Source: Eustoma russellianum (Eukaryota > Streptophyta > Magnoliopsida > Gentianales > Gentianaceae). From it: a DNA stretch of 64,000 nucleotides. A model generated the notes under the pieces. It did no database searches, had not been told where the DNA came from, and worked only from the letters and a program-made list of their open reading frames with translations. The position numbers and the translations under genes were made by a program. The DNA lies in NCBI GenBank assembly GCA_036186865.1, contig AP025066.1, positions 16,588,516 through 16,652,515 on the forward strand. Reading direction: 5' to 3'. Below are positions 11,831 to 24,900 of this stretch, in pieces; the stretch's first letter is position 1; each line of letters starts with the position of its first letter.

Positions 11831-12108
11831 ATATATTTATTTAAATATAGGCTAAGTTAGAGAGGTATTTTGGGAATTTCTAACAACTTAGGGGTTGCAT
11901 GCAAATGTTCAGGGGTAAAACGGTAAATAACTAAAGAATTCGAAATGACGCTCAAGCTCCCCTTAACCCGATCACAACTTAAGTATAAGATCATCACTTA
12001 ACCCTAATTTGTTGCTTAAGGGTAAAATCGTCATTTTAGGAAAAGATCGTAGCTTAAGTCTAAGTGATCTAGTTAATCCTACGTTTCCAAGGCGGATCTG
12101 AAGCCTCA

Positions 12109-12120
12109 GCTCTGATACCA
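12109..12120 (-). other. LARD primer-binding site
   Basis: Minus-strand TGGTATCAGAGC, complementary to the 3' end of plant initiator tRNA-Met, two bases from the LTR end (…GGCGCTACA). It fixes the element orientation. Confidence 0.9.
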
Positions 12121-12122
12121 CC

Positions 12123-13583
12123 TGTAGCGCCCAGCTCCCGAGCCCTAGCATCGGGAACAGTGCACCCGCCGTAGCCTACTAAGAGGACTACAAAGCGTCG
12201 TTTAAACTTCTTTGCACGTCAGAACTGACGTAGAAATTTTTCGCGGAAACGATAATTAAAGAAATAAACATCTTGATTAAATTAATCCATCAAAATAAAA
12301 TCGAGTACAAGGGTTGACGAGACCCGCTAAGTCAAATATGAAATACTAAAATCAAACAATAAACCTAGGTGATGGTCTATCTGACTATCCCAAGAACAAG
12401 CTTTCGGTCATCCAGATCCCTTCTCGAGTCTAGCTTACTCTTCTCAGTTCGCGTAATCTGTCCCATCCTCGATAAATATATATACTCTTAATCCTGCTCA
12501 CCTGTGGAGGGGGTAGTGAGGGGGTGAGTGATGGGAGTCACTCGTAGGTTACCCGTCTCTCCCGAAAAGGGACTGTCACATACTGAGTCGGGTAACACAT
12601 AAAGCACATAAAGCATGGTGCAGGTAAATAAAGCAATAAAGCATAAACAAATAAATAATAAAGCAAATAAAGCATAAATAAGGAAATAACACATACCCGA
12701 CCCGATCTGTATCCCTAAACGTAATGCTGAAGCAACTTAATAACAAGACAAATAATCACAACAATAATAAATGCAATGCGCAAGTTCATGATGCATGCAC
12801 TTCTATCTCCGTGTCACACGCAGTCATTTAATATCACACGCTATGCTCATTCTTTTCCATGTTATGATATGCATGTCCCGGGTCCTATCGGATGAAGGTA
12901 ACCATTATTAACCAACACCCATCACACGCCTCGTCAGGCCACATGGCTCATAGGCCAAATGCAATGCTCGTGCCATGAATGCGTCACACTAGCACACTTC
13001 CGGTTGTCCTATGTTGCATGCTCCGTTCTATGTTGCGTATTACCTATATTGCGTAGTTACCCTATGTTGCGTGGGGTTCATTACTGTATTTTATCTTCTA
13101 CCATTATTGTATCTTTCTAGACTTTATTTTAGGTTTCTACACTTTATTTTATTTTTCCTAGGCTTTCAAGCACTTAAATATTTTATTAATTATTTTTATC
13201 TTCCCCTACTATTTTTATTTCTTTTTATTTTAATATAGTTTAATGGGGTTCTACATTTTTTCTTATTTATACAAACATTATTAACATTCAAAAAAATATA
13301 TACTTATTTATTCTATTATTATATATTATATATAAATGTTTATATATATTTTCTTTTTCTTCTTTTTTTTTTCCTTAATATTCGATTCCCCACGATCCAA
13401 AGTTTCCTTTCCGTTGTCTGATTTTTTATCCATAATTACTTTATTTTATTTCTTTTAATTTCTAAGTTCATTTAACTAATAAATAAATTACATTCTTTAT
13501 TTAATTAATTAACATTAAAACAATTCTGTCAGGCCCCCATTATTAATTCCTTTTCTCTGGCCCTTTTTCTTTTCTGCAGAGTC
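12123..13583 (-). repeat. LARD 5' LTR, first part
   Basis: Homologous to 6072-7527 with few mismatches. It is cut at 13583 by outer copia A; the LTR end returns at 45107-45257. The LTR section corresponding to about 7528-8568 of the left copy is missing from the window, lost in the deletion described at 45083-45106. Confidence 0.9.
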
Positions 13584-16567
13584 TAAAGGATCTGCAAGGC
13601 ACCACTAGAAAGGGGGGGTTGAATAGATGGTGCGGAAAATAATGGTTTTTAAATTTCTTTAAACCTAACCAATTCAAGTTCTGAAAAACAGATTCTGTTT
13701 TCAGGACTAGTTTAAAACGTTTTTAAAACTAGGTTAGAGGTCTCCAAAAATTATGAATATTTTGAGAGAACTTAGCCTCAGATGTTATGAGGGTCCCCTA
13801 AAAATGTCAAATTAAAATTCAACCTTTAACCCCTTCAAAAACCGTTGGTACTCAGATTGTACAAATCTGCCAGAAACGGTAGATGGTTTGAAAAATTAAT
13901 TCCTATTTGTGTGAACGTCCAAATGATCTGAAAATTTGGCCACTAACTCTTTATATACTATATTTAATGGGTTGAAACATTTTGGAAAATTCTTTTGGGA
14001 AGTAGGTCAAATACAATCAAAGTCTCAACCATTGCAAATCTGAGAATCATACTGCACTAGTCTCAGAACCTTTGATGTTTGATTGACTTATACTTGTCCA
14101 AAAGGGTTGAAACTTATGCCAAATTAACCCTAGAACGTGTGGAGTATGTTTCTGGAAATTTTTATAATTTTTGGAAATCGTTTACTATTTTAAGAACGTG
14201 AACAAACGGGATAAACAGTGCAGAACTGAAAAGTAAATGCTGAAAGTAAATTGCACCGAGAATTTTATACTGGTTCGGTTATAAACAACCTACTCCAGTC
14301 TTCAAGGAACACCTTCTTTGGTTCACACTAATCACACACACGCAGTACACCTTACGCAGGGTTGATAGAGTTACACCTAACTCAACCCTTTACAACCTTG
14401 TATGTCGAGTACAATTCACACGAACACCACCACCTCGCTAGAATGAAGATTGATCACACCTTGATCAATCTTTTACAAGATGTATGAATGGTGGTTTATC
14501 TCAAGCCTATTCAAGATTGAAAGAATATGAATACAATAGGCTTAAAGAAAAGAGAAAGAAAGAAGATGTAGGAGAAGAAGAGCTTGGCTATTTGATCTCT
14601 TTAGAATGCATGCTTATTCTTGTTTTTGTTTGCTCTACTTCTCTTTTTAATTTGTGGCAGCCGTCCCCCTTGAGCCTCTCTTCCCTCTTGAAATTTTCTT
14701 TTAAGTGCTTGAGAGAGTGTAAGACATCATTGTGACAATGCCTTGCTTGCTTGGCATCTTCATATTGGATCATCATTTAGTCTTCGCTTACTTGGCACCT
14801 CCTTATTGGCTCATGTTGTCAACATGATGACATGAAAAAATCTGAGATGAACACTTTAAACATGTGCCAATATCAATCATAAAATCATACCATAAGTCAA
14901 ATATTTCATCATAAATTGTAAGAAAAATTCTTCCCCTTTCATGCCTAAAAATCGGCCAAGACCCTCCTTGCCATGCTGAATTTTTCAGCATGTGCAACCT
15001 TCCATTTCCTTCAAAATAATACCCATTTTCTTTGATTTTTCACCATAAAAATGAATCAACAATACATGGTAAGTCTTGCTAACAATGAGAAATGAATTTG
15101 GACACAAAATAGGTTAACATTCGGCCACCATCACTTCACATATGCTGAAAAATTTCAGCATGTGTGATATGTAGAATATCACACTTAATTACCTTATATA
15201 AATTCAAATCATTTCCATAACATCTTCAATTAATCCTCACAATTCAAGACACAATATATGTATTTTAATCTTAAAAGTTCGGCCATGATAATGTTAGTGT
15301 GCTGAAATTTTCAGCATATGACATAAGAGAGATATATGTTGAAACTTACCTTTTGTAGTCTCTCTTTGATTCATCAATATTGTATGATTGATCCTTGACC
15401 AATCAATATGCCAACAAGGCTCCACATGTGCTCCATCTCAGTATGTAACGTTGGAAGATGTAATACTGTGCTGAAATTTATTTTTGTTAACTTTGTAAAA
15501 TAGTGCACACTTAATATACACAAATGTAATATTCCAATCAGCCCTTAATTTAATTTTCTAGAACACTTTAAGATGTATTATATAAAAAGTGTCTAGATAC
15601 GTGTCACATGATGTCAAGAAAAACGTTCCATGTTATGTGCGTAGAAAACGAATTTTCGATATTTATCGATTACCCGATTTTTTCTCTAATTTAAATTCCA
15701 ACTTTTGCACATGATATATATTATGTTATAGATAATATATATAATATATCTTTAAATCTCAGCACTTGGCTATTTTAAAGTGGTACCATAACATGTGACA
15801 AAATTAAAATTGGAATCTTCACATTTTGGCCTAAATGTGGAGTATTTGTGTGTGCCAACATGGAAAGTATTTTTGGCTGAATAATCATGTATATCACGAA
15901 ATTATCATCAATTTTGATGTATATGGGCTGGCCATTTATTTATGCAAGTACGTGACAGTTGGCGAAGTTTCGGTATTCGCCCGATACGACAAATTTCGGT
16001 TTAGAACCTTTTATCGTGTCGTATTTAATTTGTCATCACCATATCTTATATCATATGATATAAGCCTGAATATACTCATAAATATGAGTTAAGTATAGTG
16101 GTGTGACGTTAACGTACGACGTAAGATATATAACGTGTCGTAGTACGTTGGAATAATGTGTATGTGCCTTTTTAAAAAATCTGAAAATATATATATATAT
16201 ATAATGGCGTGTGAATTGATGTGGGGAGGAGGAGAAGACTTTCCTTCCATAGCCATGTTGCCTTTGTCTTTTCCAAATGCATCTTCCTTTAATGAACTAC
16301 TTAGTTTATTAAACTAAGTACTTCACTTAATGAACTACTTTAGTTCATTAATTGTGGCACCTGAAAATAGTATAAACTCAACAAATGTTCGCCATTGATG
16401 TAAGCTTTAAGCTTCATGGCTCGTTAGTACGGCAACATAATAATAAGCTAATAAGCAATAAGGCAAGTTATCATGCATACATGTACATGTTATATATATA
16501 TATATTAACGTTATATATAATATATATTCAAATTTTATTTTGAAATCACTCAAACCCTATTTCTACA
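13584..16567 (-). repeat. Outer A 3' LTR
   Basis: Homologous to 21916-25616, 25617-28590 and 33934-35107. It ends …TTCTACA at 16567, next to the PPT. The left terminus reads TAAAGGATC instead of TGTAGGATC, so the terminal dinucleotide has decayed. Three palindromes of the type TGCTGAAAWTTTCAGCA lie at about 14973, 15143 and 15300. Short open frames inside (for example at 14484-14735) are not gene-like. Confidence 0.88.
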
Positions 16568-16848
16568 ATCTCCCCCTTTTGATGATTTTCAAAATAATGT
16601 GTACATGATTTAAGTGTATCTCTCCCCCTTGAATTATGCACAGATTTGAAATTTGAATTTCGAATTTCAAATCCGGCTCCCCTTGATTCATGCAATTAGG
16701 ATCAATCAGTGATCTCTCTCCCCTTAAATCTCTCTCCCCTAAATCTCTCTCCCCCTTAAATCATGCTTCTCTCTCCCCCTTTATTTTGGAAAGTTAATCA
16801 AAAGATTCCTGTCAAAAAGGAAAGTAAATCAAATAATATCGCATTAAA
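16568..16848 (-). other. Outer A polypurine tract and repeated G-rich purine tracts
   Basis: The PPT (minus AAAAGGGGGAGAT) abuts the 3' LTR. Between it and the RNase H stop are at least six more purine tracts of the GGGGAGAGAGAT type (about 16620-16785). Inner A has fewer at the matching place (28643-28780), so the tract number differs between copies. Confidence 0.75.
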
Positions 16849-19800
16849 TCACATCAACAGAAGCATGCCTAATTTAGAACGGAGAGATTCAAATGTGGCT
16901 TGATTTAAGGCCTTTGTAAATATATCCGCTACTTGTGATTCTGTGCGTACGTGATCTATGACAATATTACCATTGTTAACGTGATCACGAAGAAAATGAT
17001 AGCGAACTTCTATATGCTTAGCCTTAGAGTGTAATACGGGGTTCTTAGACAAATTTATTGCACTCATACTATCACAATATATAGGAATTTTATCTACGGT
17101 AATTCCAAAGTCCGAAAGTTGTTGTTTTATCCACAACAACTGTGTGCAACAAAGGCTAAGAGCCATATACTCAGCCTCAGTAGTGGACAAAGCAACACTT
17201 GCTTGCTTTTTGGAAAACCATGAAATAAGGGAATTTCCTATAAATTGGCAAGTTCCGCTCGTGCTTTTTCTATCTATTTTGCAGCCACCATAATCTGCAT
17301 CAGTGTAAGCATGTAAGTCGAATGTAGAATCCTTATCGTACCAAATACCTAAGGTGGGCGTGTGCTTAATATAGGAATATTCTTTTTACCGCATTTAAGT
17401 GTGACACCTTAGGTTGACTTTGAAAACGAGCACACATGCATACGCTAAACATGATGTCAGGCCTACTAGCAGTTAAATATAGTAAAGAACCTATCATAGA
17501 TCGATATAATCCATTATCAACGTCTTTACCATGTTCATCTTTGTCTAATTTAGTAGTAACACTCATAGGCGTGGGGGATGGTTTCAAATTTTCAAAATTG
17601 AACTTCTTGATCATGTCATTTACGTACTTAGCTTGGCTTATATGAATTCCTTTACTCGTTTGCTTAATCTGCAAGCCAAGAAAATAATTAAGTTCACCAA
17701 CCATAGACATTTCAAATTCAGCTTTCATACAATTTTCAAAATCCTTAACGAGTCTATGTGAGGTAGAACCAAAAATAATGTCATCTACGTAAATTTGAAT
17801 AATAAGTAAATCTGATTTTTCTTGTTTCAAAAATAGTGTACTATCTATAGTACCACGTTTAAAATTATTTTCTAAAAGAAAAGTAGCAAAACGATCATAC
17901 CATGCTCTAGGCGCTTGCTTTAGTCCATATAGTGCCTTCTTTAGTTTGTACACGTGATCAGGATGTTTCAAATCTTCAAAACCGGGTGGTTGCTTCACGT
18001 ATATCTTCTTGTATAAATCCGTTTAGAAAAGCACTTTTGACGTCCATTTGATACAATTTAAAATCTTTCATGCAAGCAATAGCAAGTAAGAGTCGTAGCT
18101 TCTAAACGTGCTACGGGTGCAAATGTTTCATCGTAGTCTATTCCTTCTTCTTGATTATATCCTTGAGCTACGAGTCTTGCTTTATTTCTAACGACTTTCC
18201 TTCTTCATTCATTTTGTTCCTAAATACCCACTTTGTGCCTATTATTGTCTTATCTTGTGGTCGTGGCACTAAATCCCATACATCATTTCTAACGAATTGA
18301 TTAAGTTCGTCATGCATAGCATCAATCCAAGATGAATCACTCAAAGCATCATGCACATTTTAGGCTCAATTTCAGAAATCATAGCATGAAATTCATTTAT
18401 TTCATCCGAAGTGATTCTTCTACGTGGTCGCACACCGTGAGTGATGTCGCCTATGATGAGATCATGTGGGTGATCTCTATGCCATCTTGGTTGATTATTT
18501 TCTAAGTTATCATGCATTTCTATATGATCATGCATTTCTAGTGTTTCATTCATCTCATGCATATCAAAAGACTCATTTTCTTCATCCAAAACGGGTTTCA
18601 ATCAAAATATCATCATATTTTTTCTTTATCAACCTCTCCAAATTCATTGAATTTAACATGAATAGATTCTATGATTTGTCTAGTGAGAGGATCATAACAT
18701 CTATATGCTTTTGAATTTATGGAATACCCAATAAAAATGCACTCAATCGATTTGGATTCAAATTTATCTAAGTTATCTTTTGTATTCAAGACAAAACATT
18801 TGCATCCAAACACACGAAAATAATCTATCTTAGGCATGCGATCATTCAAAATTTCGTAAGGCGTCTTGTTTATTTTCTTTCTTATAGATAGGCGATTTAC
18901 AATATAGCATGCACAATTTACGGCTTCCGCCCACAGAAATCTAGGTAATTTATTTTCGCAAAGCATAGTTCTAGCGATTTCTTGTAGTGTGCGATTCTTT
19001 CTTTCTACTACTCCATTTAATTGTGGAGTTCTAGGTGGCGAAAACTCATGTTTAATTCCTTTTTCTTCACAAATGAAATCATCTCTTTATTTTTAAACTC
19101 ACCGCCTCTATCGCTTCTTATTCTTTTCACATTTACGCCGTATTGATTTTCAAGTTGTTTAATTAATTTAGCGATTTCTACGGCGCTATCATCCTTATGT
19201 GCAAGAAATAAAGTCCAAGTATAACGAGAAAAGTCATCAACAACACATGCATAGTGACGCCCACCAAGGCTTGTAGTACGACTAGGACCAAACAAATCGA
19301 TATGCAATAGTTCTAGTATTCTAGTCGTGCTTATCTCATTTTTAGGCTTAAGTGACTCACGTGTTTGTTTGCCTTTTATGCAAGATTCACACAACTGAAA
19401 GTTGTCTAAATCAAGCTTAGGCAATCCCCGTACTAGGTTCTTTTGTTGCAATTTTTCTAGTGTAGAAATACCTATGTGTCCTAAACGTCTATGCCACAAA
19501 TTCACATTGGGTTCATTTGACAAAACATTTAACTTTGGCATCTACTACATCATCCATAGATAGTGTGAATATATTTCCTTCACGTTTTCCTTTTAAAACA
19601 GTTTCTCCATTTTTATTTATTATATTACAGTAAGGGTGAGTAAAACACACATTGAAACCATTGTCAACAAATTGTGAAATACTAAGAAGATTGTAAGATA
19701 AGTTGCTTACCAAAAACACGTTGGAGATTTGAAGTGTATGGGTTTCCAATCGTACCTTTACCAATGATCTTGCCTTCATTGTTGTCTCCAAAGGTCACGG

Positions 19801-19924
19801 ATCCGCCTTTTGTGACCTTCTTTAATTTGGAGAAGAGGCTCGGGTCACCTGTCATGTGCCTCGAGCAACCACTGTCAAGGAACCACTTTATTGATGTGTC
19901 TTTTGATGAGTGGTCTCCCTGCAA
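16849..19924 (-). pseudogene. Outer A pol (protease-integrase-RT-RNase H), frameshifted
   Basis: Fragments in several frames together carry the full Copia pol. The protease WFLDSGCSRHMTGD is at about 19890. The pre-integrase reads NLWHRRLGHIG. The integrase shows HIDLFGP and SDRGGEF and then PQLNG-like sequence. RT shows KKALYGLKQAPRAWYDRF and IYVDDIIFGS near 17770, and RNase H shows STTEAEYMALSLCCTQ to the stop at 16849. Breaks are mostly 1-3-nt deletions relative to inner A, for example near 18010, 18090, 18185 and 19075. The enzyme motifs themselves are intact, but no full-length product is possible. Confidence 0.85.
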
Positions 19925-21862
19925 TGTAAAAAGGTGATTTAGGTACCCTTTTAATTTTGGGTCCTTTCGAGTTAGTTAATCACCTTTTAGTAAAGGTACC
20001 TTTCGGTACCCATACTTGGGTGATCCTTCTCGGTCTATCAAATGGCAAGAAAGTAGATGAAGGTGCGATATAGTATACATGTGGTGCATGTACTTTGGGT
20101 CTTTGCCCAAGGACTCCCTATACTCATGTATGAAGGACGTTTGTGATATGTCCTTGTGTGTGTGTGCGTGGTGCGTGGATGATATGTATTCGTGTATGCA
20201 TTGATCTTCTTCTCATATCTATATGGTACAACATTATATTTCACATGATATGAGGGAGTGGGGCGTGTGGAAGGGGGTGCTTTTGCGTCATCTTAGACGC
20301 CACTTGATGCTTAGGGGTGTCTACCTTTTTAGACACAACAAACTTGGTTGGTTTGGTTGATACTTCGTTAGTATCAACGTACCCCAATCCAGTTTTGTCA
20401 CTGTCATGCTTTTGCGATAATATGATGCGATGCAGCATGTTTGACCCTGTATCGAATTGTTTCATCATTTCTCTAAATCTGTATTCCTTGATTTCAAATT
20501 TGAAATCTCGGATTTCATTTCATTATTTTGAGAAGTTAATGATGAGATCTCGGTTTTAATGCAGTGATGGACACATGAAGACTCTTTCTTTGAATCGCTT
20601 AATTGAGCGACAAGATTCTCGTTAGAAGATTCTAACAGTTTCTTGTCTTCAATTAAACGTTTCTTTTTTTGCGAGAGTCTTAGTAAATTTATGTAACTCA
20701 AGATATTGACTAAAAAATCATCGTAAGAAGGTTCAGAGTCAGAGTCAGAGTCAGATGATACCTCATTAGACGCCTTTGAAGCGAAGCAAACTTGAGCGGT
20801 CTCCTCTTCGGTCTCAGTTTCAGAGTCTGATGAGTCACTCCATGTGGAGGCCTTTAGTGCACGTTTCCTTTGTTTAGGATCTGAGACGGGTCTATTTTGT
20901 TCCGCTCCTTGTCAGGGTACTTATTAGTTTGCTTTTCTTTGTTTGGGCAGTCATATGATAAGTGTCCGAGTTTGCCGCATTCATAACATTTAATGTCCTT
21001 ATCATTTGACTTGTTTTTATTTCTCTTAGATGTAGTGCCCTTGTTTTTATTTCTAAATGATTTTCTCATGAATCTTCTTAGTCCTTTGCCAATAGAATTA
21101 AGTCATCATTATCCGATTCGGAATCACTATCATCTACGTGATCGGAGGGAGGGGAGACGTATTCATTTGATTTAAAAGCAATTGTCTTACCTTGTTTGGT
21201 TGATTCCGATTTCCGAATATGAGTTTGTTTTCATACACTTTAGTGAACCAATGAGTTCTTCCATTTTATTGACTTAGTCTCCTTGCTTTCTTCTATGGCA
21301 GTCACTTTAGGATCCCATTCTGAAGGGAGGCTCGTAGGACTTTCTGTACTTTTTCCTGCGTTGTAAAGGCCTTACCAAGAGACTCAAGAGAGTTATAGAT
21401 GTTAGTCAAACGAAGATCCATATCAACAATTGACTCATTAGGCAACAACTTGAAAGACTCAAGAGTAGACATAAGCATATTAATTTTAGACTTTTACTTG
21501 ACTCGTGCCTTCGTGTTTCATTTCTAAGATTCTCCACATTTCTTGTGCACTCGAACAATTGGACACATAACTAGACTCACTCTTACTTAAGCCATTTAAG
21601 AGTAATTGCATGGCCTTAGCATTCATACTCAGTTTCTTTTGTCTTCACTATATTCTTGTCTTGTTTTAATTACTTCTAGTGACTCCATCTACAATGGACA
21701 ATTAGACGGGACATATGGACCATCTTCAAATTGAAAAGGTCTATATAGCCATAAGAAAAATTTCATCCTAAGTTTCCATTGAATAAAAGACTCACCGTCA
21801 AAGAGTGGAGGCCTTTGGCTCGACATACCTTCTTGTTCGGTTTTGAGATTTGTGGATGCCAT
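19925..21862 (-). pseudogene. Outer A gag, frameshifted
   Basis: The start is ATG 21862 (MASTNLKTEQEGMSSQRPPL), about 40 nt after the PBS. The capsid-like part is broken by many small indels. A zinc knuckle CYECGKLGHLSYDCP sits at about 20960-21000. A Glu/Ser/Lys-rich coiled coil follows (KKLLESSNENLVAQL), then a stop at 20465-20467 that overlaps ATGATG of the next frame (MMKQFDTGSNML…), as in inner A. Next come a TGA at 20241 and the junction to the protease frame. Confidence 0.8.
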
Positions 21863-21901
21863 CTCACTGAATCGTTGGATTCCTTGAGTGAGTATTCCTG
21901 C

Positions 21902-21913
21902 GCTCTGATACCA
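21902..21913 (-). other. Outer A primer-binding site
   Basis: Minus-strand TGGTATCAGAGC two bases from the 5' LTR (which starts at 21916 on the plus strand as TGTAGGATC). It matches initiator tRNA-Met. Confidence 0.88.
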
Positions 21914-21915
21914 CT

Positions 21916-24900
21916 TGTAGGATCTGCAAGGCACCACTAGAAGGGGGGGGGGTTGAATAGATGGTGCGGAAAATATGGTTTTTAAAATTTCTTTAAACCT
22001 AACCAATTCAAGTTCTGAAAACAGATTCTGTTTTCAGGACCAGTTTTAAAACGTTTTTAAAACTAGGTTAGAGGTCTCCAAAAATTATGAAATTTTGAGA
22101 GAACTTAGCCTCAGATGTTGTGAGGGTCCCCTAAAAATTTCAAATCAAAATTCAACCTTTAACCCCTTCAAAAACCGTTGGCACTCAGATTGTGCAAATC
22201 TGCCAAAACGGTAGATGGTTTTGAAAAATTAATTCCTATTTGTGTGAATGTCCAAATGATCTGAAAATTTGACCACTAACTCTTACATACTATATTTAAT
22301 GGGGTGTTGAAACAGTTTTGAAAATTCTTTGGGAAGTAGGTCAAATACAACCCAAAGTCTCAACCTTTGCAAGTCTGAATCAGACTGCACTAGTCTCAGA
22401 ACTTTTGATGTTTGATGACTTATACTTGTCCAAAAGGGTTGAAACTTGTGCCAAATTAACCTAAACGTGTGAGTATGTTTCTGGAAATTTTATAATTTTT
22501 GGAAATCGTTTACTAGTTTTAAGATTGTAACAAAACGGATATAAACAGTGTAGAAACTGAAAGTAAATGCTGAAAGTAAATTGCACCGAGAATTTTATAC
22601 TGGTTCGGTTTAAACAACCTACTCCAGTCTTCAATGAACACCTTCCTTGGTTCACACTAATCACACACACGTAGTACACCTTACCGCAGGGTTGATAGAG
22701 TTACACCTAACTCCAACCCTTTACAAACCTTGTATGTCGAGTACAATTCACACGAACACCACCACTCGCTAGAATGAAGATTGATCACACCTTGATCAAT
22801 CTTTTACAAAGATGTATGAATGGTGGTTTATCTCAAGCCTATTCAAGATTGAAAGAATATGAATACAATAGGCTTTACAAGAAAAGAGAAAGAAAGAAGA
22901 TGTAGGAGAAGAAGAGCTTGGCTATTTGATCTCTTTAGAATGCAATGCTTATTCTTGTTTTTGTTTGCTCTACTTCTCTTTTAATTTGTGGCAGCCGTCC
23001 CCCTTGAGCCTCTCTTCCCTTGAAAATTTCCTTTTAAGTGATTGAGAGAGTGTAAGACATCATTGTGACAATGCCTTGCTTGCTTGGCATCTTCCTATTG
23101 GATCATCATTTAGTCTTCGCTTACTTGACACCTCCTTATTGGCTCAATGTTGTCAACATGATGACATGGAAAAAATCTGAGATTAACACTTTAAACATGT
23201 GCCAATATCAATCATAAAATCATACCATAAGTCAAATATTTCATCATAAATTGTAAGACCAAAAATTCTTCCCCTTTCATGCCTAAAAATCGGCCAAGAC
23301 CCTCCTTGCCATGCTGAATTTTTCAGCATGTGCAATTTTCCATTTCCTTCAAAATAAAACCCATTATTCTTTGATTTTTCACCATAAAAATGAATCAACA
23401 ATACATGGTAAGTCTTGCTAACAATTGAGAAATGAATTTGGACACAAAATAGGTTAACATTCGGCCACCATCACTTCACATATGCTGAAAAATTTCAGCA
23501 TGTGTGATATGTAGAATATCACACTTAATTACCTTACATAATATTCAAATCATTTCCATAACATCTTCAATTAATCCTCACAATTCAAGACACACAATAT
23601 ATGTATTTTAATCTTAAAAGTTCGGCCATGATAATGTATAGTGTGCTGAAATTTTCAGCATGTGACATAAGAGAGATATATGTTGAATACTTACCTTTTG
23701 CCTTCTGATCATCTCAATTGTATGATTGATCCTTGACCAATCAATATGCCAACAAGGCTCCACATGTGCTCCATCTCAGCTGTATGTAACGTTGAAGATG
23801 TATATACATGTGCTGAAATTTATTTTTGTGAACTTGTAAAATAGTGCACACTTAATAATACACACATGTAATATTCCAATCAGCCCTTAATTTAATTTTC
23901 TAGAACACTTTAAGATGTATATCATATATAAAAAGTGTCTAGATACGTGTCACATGATGTACAAGAAAAACGTTCCATGTTATGTGCGTAGAAAACCGAA
24001 TTTTCGATATTTATCGATTACCCGATTTTTCTCTAATTTAAATTCCAACTTTTGCACATGTATATATATTATGTTATACATAATATATATAATATACTTT
24101 AAATCTCAGCACTTGGCTGGTTTAAAGTGGTACCATTAACATGTGACAAAATTAAAATTGGAATCTTCACATTTTGGCCTAAATGTGGAGTAATTGTGTG
24201 TGCCAACATGGAAAGTATTTTTGGCTGAATAATCATGTATATCACGAAATTATCATCAATTTTTGATGTATATAGGCTGGCCATTTATTTATGGCAAGTA
24301 CGTGACACGTTGGCGAAGTTTCGGTATTCGCCCGATACGACAAATTTCTGTTTAGAACCTTTTATCATGTCGTATCTAATTTGTCATCACCATATCTTAT
24401 ATCATATGATATAAGACCTGAATATACTCATAAATGGTGATATCATGAGTATTTATGACCATCCGGGTCATTTCTGGAGTTTTCTCACACCAGGGGTATT
24501 TTGGTCATTTCACCCCCAAGGGTATTTTTGATATTTTCACTCAAAGAATCTCTTGAGCATATTATTATCTTCATTCTGGAGCTATTTTATTATTATTTTG
24601 AAGATAATATGGTGATCTTATATCTTATTCTCTCAACCGATGATATTATTGACTATAGCTGGATATGTGACGATTTGAGATGTCACATTCTATTTTTTCT
24701 TGAAGACCCTCTTATATATGTTATAAGAGGATATTTATCATCATTATTCAGAGATATTAAAGGTGTCAAAGGTGTGAAAATGTTCTTGACATATAAGAAG
24801 AAATATTGAAGAATTTCTTTGTGTTACACGTTGACATAATCTTGTCAATCGTTATCTATTTATTTCTTCTTTAAAAATCTGAGTTGCTACACATATATAT

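Larger units (their letters stand above)
8756..12108 (-). other. LARD internal region, non-coding
   Basis: About 3.35 kb of AT-rich sequence with no open frame of 60 codons or more on either strand and no recognisable protease, RT, RNase H or integrase motif. The part nearest the PBS (about 11560-12108) aligns by eye with the leader and gag start of the gypsy element G2 (59401-59850), including the stretch around ATGACGATTTTACCC. The rest looks unrelated to coding gypsy sequence. Such an element would need enzymes in trans, which is inferred from the absence of coding capacity. Confidence 0.8.

Noticed and set aside
12109..12120. tRNA-like sequence TGGTATCAGAGC (also at 21902, 33920, 43728 and 59389)
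   Set aside because: These are primer-binding sites complementary to the tRNA 3' end, not tRNA genes; no cloverleaf surrounds them.
14484..14776. Frames of 62-83 codons on both strands inside the outer A LTR (and equivalents in the other copies)
   Set aside because: They are LTR sequence, disrupted by indels between copies, with no conserved frame.
24501..24809. 102-codon frame in the 820-bp extra LTR segment
   Set aside because: AT-rich hydrophobic translation without recognisable motif, not in a coding context; kept only as part of the unexplained segment.
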